Position numbers and translations under genes: made by a program. Below the pieces are notes generated by a model. It saw nothing but the letters and a program-made list of their open reading frames with translations, did not search any database and was not told the origin of the DNA. Shown piece by piece: positions 48,908-59,234 of a stretch of DNA of 64,000 bases; the stretch's first letter is position 1; each line of letters begins with the position of its first letter. Source of the stretch: Linnemannia hyalina. Its lineage: Eukaryota > Mortierellomycota > Mortierellomycetes > Mortierellales > Mortierellaceae. Where the stretch lies: the NCBI GenBank assembly GCA_019671135.1, contig JAHRHY010000012.1, positions 1,798,001-1,862,000 of the forward strand. Direction: 5' to 3'.

Positions 48908-51900
48908 ATGGGCGTCAACGGACTCCCAGGAGAGATAAAGAACGCGACGGGCATTGCGCCGGCGAAAATGAACGGCAAGGAATTTCACGTCGACATGAAC
49001 GGTACCTACTACGGGTTGATGAAGGCGCGAGCCTACTCTGTCGTACAAAAGTACACGACCACGCTGACGCGCAACACCGAGCCCGCCAACCTGCACATGC
49101 CACAGATGGAGGATGCGCCAGAGCGACCCGAGTCGACAGACTCTGCCTCTCCAGACCCGAACGATGCCCAGGCGGACCTTCTGAGACGTGCGAACATGCT
49201 CTTTGGTCTCAAAGATAAGCTTGCTATGGTGACGAGTGGACCCAACAGCCCCGACTCTGTCGTCGTTGACAAAGATGGGATGTTACAGGATGGCACGGAC
49301 CAACAGAGAGTTATGGTAATGAATCTTCTTGAGGACTGAATGCGGGATTTAGCATGGGTCCACTGGTGATTATTTACTTGATTAGTTAATTATCATTTGC
49401 TATGTCGTCGTTTGCTTGAAATAGTTCTTCGGTCACATTGCAGATGAACTGTACAGGAAGCTTTCTCAGTTCTGTACTCCCGAAGACGAATCTGTCACCC
49501 TTCACTTCGATGGAGAGCCATCCATTCAGAAACAGGCGGAGCACCGAGCTCGCGACGACAAGCTGCGTAAGGGCACCGACGCACTTCACCAAGCAATCGA
49601 ACAAGCACGTGTAGTGGGTGGATCTCGTCGAAAGGCTGCTTACAAACGGTGCAGGAATCTCTACAAGCCAACAACCGTAATTCAAGGAGAAGTTATAGCG
49701 GAGTTGATCAAAAAGTACGACTGCCATGTATGCCTTTGCCGCTTTCAGTCGGATACTTGCATTGCCAAGCTTTGTGCCCAGTCTCTGAATCCCCAGGACA
49801 TCATTGTTGTCTCCGGTGATTCGGACTTGATTTGTTTCGGGGCTGTGCCGAGAGTGTTGTATCCGATCGGCAAGTCAAGAGAGCTCACTCTTTTCGAAAA
49901 GGATGCGATTTTGGAGGTCCTCGATTTGCCTTCGGAGCGGCATTTACTACTCGCGGCTGTTGTGACGGGCAACGACTACACCCGGGGAGTGCCATATTTC
50001 GGGATCAAGAAGATCTGCGAGATTATTCGGGAAATGGAGCTACCCGGCTCTGACGTCGAATCGTTTCATTGGTACGTCCACGAGTTTCTCGTTCGAGTGC
50101 GACACCAGCTTCTTTCCGAGAGAGTCCCTCGGAAGAAACGAAAACGAATCGACTCGCAGCTATCGGTTACGGTTGACGACTTCGAGCATGCTTTATCTGC
50201 CTTTGTGGGCGTCCAGGAAGATGCCGTATCCTCCGTTGATCAGAACCCACACCCTCAGCCTTTTACCAGTCAACAGCACACATCGATTGAGCAGGGAGGG
50301 CAGCGAGACTGTAATGCGCACGAGATTGTCATGAGGGCACTGCTCGATCTTGAGTACCAGAAGGTTGCAGAGGCTCAGGAACGTGCGGCAATGGGATTCA
50401 CACCACCGATGGAGGACAAGAAGCCGGCTCCCAAAACGAATGTAAATCGGACCAGGACAGCGAAAACGCAGCGAGCTCGCCGGGAGGCAGCGAAAAGGAA
50501 CAGGAAACGTAAAAAATGGAGGAAATCCAGGTAAGACAATATCACATTGACGTCTCCGGGTTTGCACAAGTTATGGAAATGTTTCTAAGTCTCTCTAATT
50601 ATTATTTTTTGTGGTTAATTAGGTTCAAGTCTCGCACTGACAATCAGGTTCGGTACTCTCCCCACAGAGTCAGTGATCCGTCGACAGCCACCCCTGTTTC
50701 TGATAATCAACTGTCGACAATGTCCCCGTCACAACCAAAAAAGCGACCCGTCGACAAGCAGCCCAAGGCTGTTGAAGATTCGCCTTCAGCATCCTCGTCA
50801 TCGTCGACAGACCGCTCGTCGAAGAACAAAAGACGGAAGGCGTCATCCAAGAAAAAACTCGCGAGACCACGCGACATCGATGCAACCCCAACAGCACCAA
50901 AACTTAAGGACGCTTTCAAGTTTGCTTTTCCGACGATAACCCAGACAGTTGGTTCCTTGAAAGGATGCCTGCGCCGTAGCCTTCGACCCCTCGGGATCTC
51001 TGATGACCAAGTCGACACCATTGCGAGCCGCCTGGAGAAGGCTACGAGCCTGATCAATGAAGCTCGTCCCCACGTGTTCAGGATGATACAGCTGTTTTTA
51101 CTGGAAGAAGTCACAACAGTGTTTAGCCCGCAAGGAGCCTCAGGGGAGACGAATGTCGATCTGCTAGACCTGGTGATGAACAAGGCTTCCGGTCAGATGT
51201 TCATCCGTGGATTAATGTCGTTGGCCTTGAATGGAAAGATTGTTGAGAAAAAGTGCAAGAAGTCCGAGTCCATCCGTGCTCGAGAGCTCGCACAGAGGCC
51301 GATACAAGACGATCATTCCCCACTTTTCGCCCATTAACACTACCGACATCCCCCTGGGCGACATACAGATGGAGTTTGGACTTGCCACGATGGTATGTCT
51401 CCACACACACTTCAGAAAGCTACCGTCTACTGTCACTAGAAAGGTATTTATTTCTTTCTTGTTCGAGTTATGTTTGATGCAATGTCAAAATGGTTTTCGT
51501 ACTCTAACAATGTCTTACCCGCGCTTTTGTGTAGATGGTAAAACTGGGATGGAGCAAAGACATCATACCTCTCGTTGACGGAGACGTGCCTCCTGAAGCC
51601 CAACGACAGCAGGACGACGACGCTCTAGACGAATCCCCAACGACTGAGCCCCTGGGATCAGACGAATATGCGGCCGACGACGACGGATGCTACAAGTTCA
51701 AGGCGGGCTTTCTCAGGGATTGGTGGGACCACTTACTCTCGCTACCTGCAGAGAAGCGACCTGTGTTCTGTCCTCAGCCGAAGCTTCGGGATGCGTTTGT
51801 GATGATACCGGAGCGAGCAGTGTGGAGAATTCTATGGGGAGGAACTGCGAGGAACAATCCAGCCAAGACGATCGTGGAGACGATTTTGAGTCGCGCGGAG

Positions 51901-53296
51901 GCGTCGGATTGTGTTGATTCGGACTATGGAAAAGTGCTTGAGACGCTTTTCTATGGGCGAAGAAGACCCGTTGGCCACGACAACGACGGAGGACCAGACC
52001 TGAGACGGACACCCTACGCAAAACGGACGACAAGAATGGCAGAACTTGCGGAAGGTGATCCTTCTAGGTTTGGTTATCGGTCATTGCAGGACTACTGTAA
52101 CAGGAAGCTGGCCTACCTTCGAGCTGCTGCGAACTGTCGGGATGAAGGAGTACCATGTACGCAATCACCGCCAGAGTTTCCCGCCAACCCCAGTACAAAA
52201 TCACGCTATGCTTTGAACAATATGATTCGAAGTAACGGCTTGGAGCTGCAGGTCCTCGCCTACGACACCAAACACGAGCCACATGGAGCCCTGGATCCAG
52301 TCATGCGTATCGAAAAAGTCTTGCCTGATGAGGACGCTTTCGCCAGGATATTCCAGGGAAAAATACCACAATGTCGCGGGTGGGACCCTGGGGAGTTGGT
52401 GACGGCGGCTTTATGTCTGATCGAGCACGAACGTGAGTGGAATGGAGCACCAGACCCTGGGGATCCACCTGTGACCAACCTAATGATACGTCGAGCAGCT
52501 TTATACTCTCCCACCACTGCAGCGCGATCCGAAAGAGAGAGAGTCAAAAACAGGAAGCTTCAAGTGGTGCCGGGCGAGAGTATCGATGGAGGAATTTGGG
52601 CGAGGGGTGTCGATCCAAAGGGAGCCAGGACAGACGTACAGTCCATCCAGGAGATCGAAAGTAGTTTGCCCCCAAAAGGCCAAGTAACAGTGGAGGATTT
52701 CGAGGATGCTGTTCGTGTCAGAGTGTCTACGGAGCCCTTGCTTCGGGAGTTTGAAGGCTCACTACGCATGAAAAAAGCCGCCTGGGAGGAGAAGAAAGCC
52801 GTTCGTGCCGAACTGGATATGGCTGTGGCTGCAATCCTGCGCTTTTGTGGACCGGAGCCGTGTCTTATTGCTATTGGCAACGGCAAGTTTCGAACGGGGA
52901 TAAACTTGGCTTCCAAGCATGAGACATTACAGAGTCATTTTGCCAAGAAGGTACCGTCATTATGCCGCGACAAACAATTATTTACTTGCTCAATTGTCAA
53001 CGTTATGCTATGGGACCATTCAATAACCGTCAATCTTCTATCTAACGTAGGCGCGAGCACATGGCCACATTGTCGTTTTGGTTGATGAATATCTGTCCTC
53101 GACCGTTTGCCCAGCTTGCACTGCCCGAGGAGAGACCTCCAGGATGGCAAAGCCGACTTCAAGATCTTGTGTCTGCCTCGCCTGTGGTCGATGGATCAAC
53201 AGGGACTCGGTTGGAGCTCACAACATTGTACTGATCGCTGAGCAATGGCTTTTCGATCAGTCTCGACCGATCTCTCTCCTTCGGCCCAGCGTTTAA
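48908..53296 (+). CDS. FEN1/XPG-type nuclease fused to a Fanzor (TnpB-like RuvC endonuclease)
   Basis: Six exons (48908-49315, 49425-50530, 50623-51252, 51296-51443, 51535-52950, 53051-53296) sum to 3954 nt, 1317 aa, all in frame. The N-half is XPG-like: MGVNGLP start, HVDMNGTYY (Asp29), HFDGEPS (Asp165), GDSDLICFG (Asp268, Asp270) and the H3TH entry VTGNDYTRGVPYFGI (Asp320). After a Lys/Ser-rich linker (about 500-590) comes a Fanzor. RuvC-I is GWDPGE (Asp1048). VDEYLSST (Glu1249) fits the alternative RuvC-II glutamate reported for Fanzors. The zinc finger is CPAC...CLAC (1256, 1259, 1278, 1281) and RuvC-III is NRDSVGAHNI (Asp1288). All catalytic residues are present. Fanzors are RNA-guided DNA endonucleases carried by eukaryotic transposons. 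Weak points are the 43-nt intron 3 (51253-51295) and the exon 2-3 join that makes the fusion, though its CAG/GTAAGA donor and TTAG acceptor are good. Confidence 0.82.
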
Positions 53297-54085
53297 CCTT
53301 CACAATTGTAAAGACCCCGAACAGGTCTTACCAAGTTATCCTTGTGACTGGCAACGGTCGAAGGGATAAAAGATTGCACAACCCCTCTACCATTCGCTCT
53401 TCTTCATCTCCCTTTGCAGCCCTCCTCCCACATCCGCTCCTCTGCATTGCTGAGAAAAACGACAGCATGTTAGGCAACAAAAGACAAGCCAGATAAAGAC
53501 ACGCATCTCAAGTGCGCACTCGTTTTTTGAGGATGCGCGTGCTCCTGCATTCAAAACATCCGATGTTCAGTCATCTCATCGTTCTCGCATTCTCTTCCTT
53601 CATGACTTCTGTTGTAGTGACAATCCGCCTAGTGAAGAGACCCAGTGCACACCTCGCAAGCGCCCTTCTAAAACTCCCAACACTCCTGGAACTCCCCGCA
53701 GGACTAGTAAGGTAAGGCACATGTCGATACAGGAGTTAGGAGTTAGTTGTCGTCGCGCTTGCTGACATTCTGATCCTCAACATCGTATAGCTCAATGACA
53801 TACCCGCAGGGCTGTTCTCCTTTAACACCAACATGTCCGTCGCGTCGTCCCCAGGAAGGAGCAATCCAGTGAGTGCATACTGATGATTGGCGTGACAGCA
53901 ATCATTCTGCTTTCCAAGCACATTCCTAACGAACCTCTCGACCTTTTGTATTTTTCTCTGCTTAGGGTACTCCGCAAAGAGCTACTGAAGCCCCGCCCGT
54001 CTTGACTGGAGCGCATTCCACACCAGCGGTGTCAATATCCTCGCAGCTCGCCATGGACTTCACCGCTCTAGAAGAATCCTTGGCA
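52319..54085 (+). repeat. Left arm of a large near-identical inverted repeat
   Basis: Bases 52319-54085 recur in reverse complement at 62234-64000; paired coordinates sum to 116319 throughout, so there is no indel. I saw one difference (T at 53229 against C in the partner, Val versus Ala in the Fanzor tail). The arm carries the last third of the Fanzor, its 3' flank and three leader exons. Identity ends abruptly inside a codon run at 54085/62234. The repeat continues past the window on the right. Confidence 0.95.
53520..54085 (+). other. Leader exons (left copy) preceding the helicase
   Basis: Three phase-0 exon-like blocks lie behind the Fanzor stop. One ends at 53711 (TPRKRPSKTPNTPGTPRRTSK, donor GTAAGG). 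The second is 53791-53868 (IPAGLFSFNTNMSVASSPGR, donor GTGAGT). The third starts at 53966 (TEAPPVLTGAHSTPAVSISS, then MDFTALEESLA). They are low-complexity Ser/Thr/Pro sequence. Past the end of the repeat the third block meets a TGA at 54095-54097 and then stays open to 54496. No start codon could be placed for the first block. Confidence 0.6.
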
Positions 54086-54492
54086 AACCCTTTTTGAGTG
54101 CCTGGGCAAGAATGTCAGTCAGGACAAGATGCACACCTTTCGCTGCATTCCTGTTTCACGAGACTACAGGATATCGACTCACCTGGACATTTTCGTGGAC
54201 CCACAACACCACTTGCATATGAAACTGTACCGTCGCCGCTTGCGCGAGCAGTGACATCGCCTGTGCACTTTTCTTCGCCACTTCAGCGGATAGTGTCGTT
54301 GCCAGCTCAGTTTTACTCCTCAGATTCGGACGCGTCTTCGGATGATTATGATTCCACGCCGAAAAAGCCCGTCTCCACGCCCACCAAGCGAATGTCAACA
54401 CCGAGGAGGGCTGATTGCACCCCAACGCTATGTGTTTCGACGCCAGCATCGCCAGACCATGGCCTCAGTCAGATTGAGTCAACAGCGTATGG

Positions 54493-56622
54493 ATGAGGCC
54501 AAGGCTGCTTTGGCGCAGGGATTGGCATTGTGGTTGGGATGGGTCGTTTGTCTCCAAGTCGCCCTTGCCGTTTCTATCGTCGCCATCACAAGTTGTGCAC
54601 CAGATACATATACCATCAGTTCAAGAGAACGACGACGACATTAACGACAACGCTGTAAGTTTAATATAACGAACGACTTGGTTGTCATTTGTATAGTAGC
54701 ATTTTTAATCATCCTTCGCATGTTGTTTAGGCACGCTATATCTATTTATTTTATTATTATTATTATTATTATTACTGTTATTATTTTCTTAGGCCTCCCT
54801 ACTTATTTTGCGGTCAAACGCCGTCTACACTTGCAGACAAGTTTTCCGCTGCATACCAAAGGAGGAGCAACTGGAGGTTTTGTATAACATTGAAGCAAAG
54901 AGCGATTGTGTCTTAATCGCTCCCTGCGGCTGGGGCAAGACCTTAGCGTTTTTTCTGCCAATGGCGCTCTGGCCTCGCTCCGTGACCGTCGTCATCTGGC
55001 CACTAATATCTTTGATGGAGGATCAACAGCAGGTAGCTTTCAAGCAATTTTGTTTGTACATACTTCAATAAAAATGTCCTTGTTACACGACTGACCTCTG
55101 TCTTTGTATCTTGCCCTACAACTTTACAGAAGCTGGCCACAGCCAGCATACCCTACATCGTTCTAACTGGCGCCAATTCGGATACCATTAACAAGGGTAC
55201 GATTCAACGCGTACTAAATGGCGAGTACAGGGCTGTGTACTTCACCCCCGAGATCATTTTCAGCGGCGGCAAAGCGGATTTGCTTCAAGACCTTTGGCGG
55301 AACGAGCAGTGGCGAATATTGTTGGTCGCAATAGTGATCGACGAAGTGCACTGCGTCGATAAATGGGGCAAGTTTCGCGAGGACTATACACGCCTGGGTG
55401 ATCTGCGTGTCTGGGCACCTGGAGTACCATTTGTAGGGCTAATAGCGACTCTCTCAGCGGACGCGATCCTACAAACTAAGGCGAAGCTTTTTTTGTCCAA
55501 GGCGACGATGATACGCGTGAACGAGGTTCGCACGAACGTGCGTCTCGAGGTGCACACTCAGCCCAAGGATGCCATGAAAGGCCTCCAGAGTCTTTTGCAC
55601 AAAGAGAAGACCGTCGTTTACTTTGAGACGATCGCTGTTCTCATCCGTGTTTTCAAGTGTCTGCAGAGGATAAGGCCCGACCTGCGAGGAAGACTCGGCT
55701 TGTACTTCTCAACACTAGATGAACAGTACAAGAGGACAACCATGAAAAAATTCGTGGATGGGGATATCTTGATCCTGCTGGCTACCGAGGCTGCAGGCAT
55801 GGGTGTCGACATACAGGATGTTGTTCAAGTAATTCAGTACGGGTAAGTTCATGGAAATTGGGCAATCAGAAGGATACGTGTAACCTTCTCTAAAATATCT
55901 TGATATGCACCTATTTATCATGTAGTTTTCCAAGGGACATGACGAGCTTGGTACAGCGGTTTGGCCGTGCAGCACGACGCAAGGATATCGACGGCCGTGC
56001 GATTCTCTACGCCCCGCCATTCTCACACAAGACTGTCTCAAATGCACAAGTCCGCCAGTACCTCATGGGCCACCACAGTAAAAAATGTCTTTGGAGGTTT
56101 ATCGATGACTTGTTTGGCAACGAGACTCGTGTCTGCAACAACAACTGTTCAGCATGCCATACTGTTAATCGTCTCCGTCCACACCCTAGTCGCATTGTCG
56201 CCAAACCGGTCATCAGAGGAAGATGGCCGAAGCGCTCGAAGGAGGAAAAGGCTCTGGCTTTACGGGAGCTGCTGTCATGGAGGGAGGTCGCCTTCAAGAA
56301 GTGGCAGGCAACACAACGTTACGCCAACGGCGCAGAAACCGGGATCCTGCCGAATACGATCGCAAAGAAGCTCTCGCAACAATTCTCCCGGGTCAGAAGT
56401 GCTGAAGCAGTCGCAACCTTTGCATCTTCTTCCAACTGGTTTCCTCGTGGAAACCCTCGGGGTTGGTTCGTCGAGATCGCGGAACTGCTGGCTAATTTTA
56501 ACAAGGAAATCGATGATGGTCTTGTACCGAGTAGCCAACTGATAGCGGCGTTGGCTCCAGACCTATCAAACGACGGCTCTGAGGACGATGACGATGGAAG
56601 CGACGATGAGGAGGATAAATAA
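54493..56622 (+). CDS. RecQ-like DEAD-family helicase
   Basis: This is a superfamily 2 ATP-dependent helicase with RecQ features. Exons are about 54493-54654, 54793-55032, 55130-55842 and 55926-56622, joined in frame. Motifs in order are a Q-like region EEQLEVL, Walker A APCGWGKT, VIWPLISLMEDQ (Ia), VIDEVHCVDKWGKFREDY (II, the RecQ DExHC-xx-WG form), ATLSADA (III), LLATEAAGMGVDIQDV (V) and LVQRFGRAARRKD (VI). A Cys pair region (CNNNCSACH) resembles a RecQ zinc subdomain. The C-terminus is acidic. The 5' end is uncertain: the shared leader exons upstream may belong to it but are interrupted by TGA at 54095. It is unlike cellular RecQ in its short length and altered Walker A. Confidence 0.82.
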
Positions 56623-57326
56623 TTATGTCCGTGTGGTGTTATCAAGTGCCTCTTCTCTTTTCGCCATTTCCTCATCCTTTCCTCCTCCCTTCGTTTTTAC
56701 TTCCGCTATTCCTTACACTCTTCTATCCTTTGTTTCTTCAGGCATTCTTTTTATTAATATTATTTTCATTCAGTTATTCAGAGCAGTACAACAGCAACAA
56801 CAAAATCATGTTCAAACTAGTCTCGAATCCATCCCTTCACTCTACGTGTCTTCACCATGTCTTGCTTGATATCTCGCTAGCGAATGATCACTGCAGCCTT
56901 TGCCCTTCTTCCATCTTATTCTCTAACCCTCTTTATCTGCTTCTCTCTCTTTGTCCCCCCTTCTCTCTTTCTCTGTCTCTGTGTGTCTATCTGTAACTCC
57001 CTCCTTAGCCGCAGAAAAGCAAATGCTTGGACAATGCTTGGACAATGCTTGGACAATGCTTGGACAATACTTGGACAATGCTTGGATAATGCTTGAACAA
57101 TGCAAAAAAAAAGCACTGATGGCAATGCACTTGTTTGGGCACTAATGTCCCACATCATGGATAATGTGTATCCAATACAAGCGCAAAATCACAGTGGGGT
57201 GACCCACGCATAATGCCACAAAAAAAAAGACAGCAAACGCAGTGTGAAGCACATAAATATGGGGTAAGAGGAACTTCCTCATTCTCACAGTTCTCCTCAT
57301 CCAATTTCAATTTTTCACAGCACAGA
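56623..57326. other. Intergenic with a 12-bp tandem array
   Basis: Pyrimidine-rich sequence followed by the 12-bp array at 57022-57103. No gene is supported. Confidence 0.6.
57022..57103 (+). repeat. 12-bp tandem repeat (TGGACAATGCTT)
   Basis: Nearly seven head-to-tail copies; the last ones carry single substitutions (ATAC, GGATAA, TGAACA). There are no spacers, so it is a minisatellite. Confidence 0.95.
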
Positions 57327-58191
57327 ATGACCACCAAAAGCACCGAATTCGTCACTACTGTGGGAGAGAGTATTATAGTGACCTTCTCTCCCCCATATCA
57401 ATGCATCTGTGGATCCAAACAGTCGTCAAAGGCAAATTTACACCGCCATATTCACAGCAAGGCGAATAGACGCCCATGTGCAAAGATCGAGACGATGTTG
57501 AGAGATAAGCTCCAAACCACAGATACAATTGAAGACGAACACTTCTCTGCCAGGATGGTACCTGCTTCAGTCTCGGTACAATATGATGTCTATGAAGAAT
57601 CATGAGTCTTGGCTTGCCAGTGATGCTGAAAATCCTGTAGACATCTAACCTTCTCTATACTTTTTATTCGCATTTTAGTCTCCCGCTATCACAGGCTCTG
57701 AAGGTGCTTCTTCAGCTCCCTCGGGTCCCTCTACTTCCCTTATTCTCAGCAGCACCACCACTCAGGAGCATCAGTCCATCACTTCTCGTTTGGATAATTT
57801 AGTCACGCGGGATCAGCATTATCAGTCCCTCGACCTTATAATGAATCGTCTTGCACATTTGGAGACTATGGTTACGGGAATGCAGGACGGCGTGTCGAGG
57901 AATCCAGAATGGACAGAGAGGATTAGCGTTCGTGAACGACGGAAGTATGGAACAGTGTCCCCCTACTCACGCAATACGGCGTCCCCCTCGCCCCAGAGGT
58001 TGCTCCGCCGTTCGTCCAGTCCCGCCAGTTCTTCTGATCACTGCAGTTGTTTAAGCTTTTTTGACGTACAGACAAGCACGCCAAGAATTGGCCCAAGAGG
58101 AGAACGAGCTCTGACGGAAGAGACAGAAGGATGGCTAGGATGTCGATATCCTGATGCTTTGCATAGGAGACCATTCAGATCCAAAATATAG
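57327..58191 (+). CDS. Small putative zinc-finger protein of unknown family
   Basis: Two exons, 57327-57575 and 57679-58191 (762 nt, 253 aa), joined in phase 0. The N-terminal part has one finger-like motif, YQCICGSKQSSKANLHRHIHS (C-x-C ... H-x3-H), in line with atypical C2H2 or BED-type fingers. The second exon has a Ser/Thr-rich stretch, a probable coiled coil (HYQSLDLIMNRLAHLETMV) and a Ser/Arg-rich tail. It lies inside the loop of the inverted repeat, between the helicase and the DUF6589-like relic, and could be a DNA-binding partner of the element. That role is inference. Confidence 0.6.
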
Positions 58192-59234
58192 CGTAACATT
58201 TCTCTCATCTCTGTCCGTCGCGGTAAGATCAACCATGACCATCAGACAAGAGTATTTGTATAACGGCAATCACGTACGCTAACCATTGTAATATTCCGGG
58301 CGTAATAATCCTACCAATCACCGCCAACTTTTCCAAACAGAAATGTACCATAGTTTTTTGCATAGATCTCTCCTGAATGTACATGTTCATCACCAGACCG
58401 CATCCTTCGCATCGAAATTAAGGGCATTAGTTCTTGTCGATGATACTCCAAAACTTGTTCTGACTATGTTGCATCTTTGCCATGAAATGCAAATAAGAGA
58501 CTAGTTTTTAAAAAATCGCATCTTGCTTGGTGCCTATTTATATTGTATCTCTCTTGCAAATTCGGATTGTATACGTCAACTCGAATGGTACACATGTCGT
58601 TGACAGAGAGTTGGATGTTTTAAAAAACCATTTCCGTGTGACGTGTACGTGAAAAATCGCCATAATAAGACTGACTCTATACCATTTCTGTTCTACTACC
58701 ATAGCTCTACAACGACGGTGTGCTCACTTGATTCTAGGCGAGAGGGCGAAGGTGAGAAAGAAGCAGCTAGAACGACTAGAAATGAGGCATTCAATGCTTC
58801 TCATTTTTTATTATTTTTCTTCGACAGAACTGTAATATGAACAGCTGGGGAGAGGAAGAAGGTGAGAAAGAAGCTGGGGATATATATAATACTACTACCC
58901 TTAATAGAGAATGAGGAGTGAGTGGACAGGCACTGAAATGCAACGAGAACTATGGTGGATATCTAGGTGTGGTTATGAACTGCTGCTACCTTAGTATGAC
59001 CTTTATCACAATTACTATTGCCTCTCCCTATAGTTAATAATGCAGGTCTGCGGCTGTATGCAACACCTCCGACAACAACAACTCAATGGCCTATAGAGTG
59101 CTGATATGCGTTCGCTATTCAGGTAGATAATAAACACAATTCAGAACGAACACGCTACTCTACTAATGTTCTCATCGATGATAGAGGTTCTTACAGCCCT
59201 GTGCAGACATCCAAAAGAAGGGATGGATCCGAGA
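58192..59234. other. Intergenic inside the repeat loop
   Basis: A/T-rich sequence with a duplicated AAGGTGAGAAAGAAGC motif (58749 and 58858). No gene is supported. Confidence 0.55.

Noticed and set aside
50516..51337. Separate gene starting inside the end of the XPG-type half
   Set aside because: The first 35 codons are intron sequence with AT-rich translation; the strong donor and acceptor at 50531/50622 give one continuous frame.
57022..57103. Possible CRISPR-like array
   Set aside because: The repeats abut without spacers and the genome is eukaryotic.
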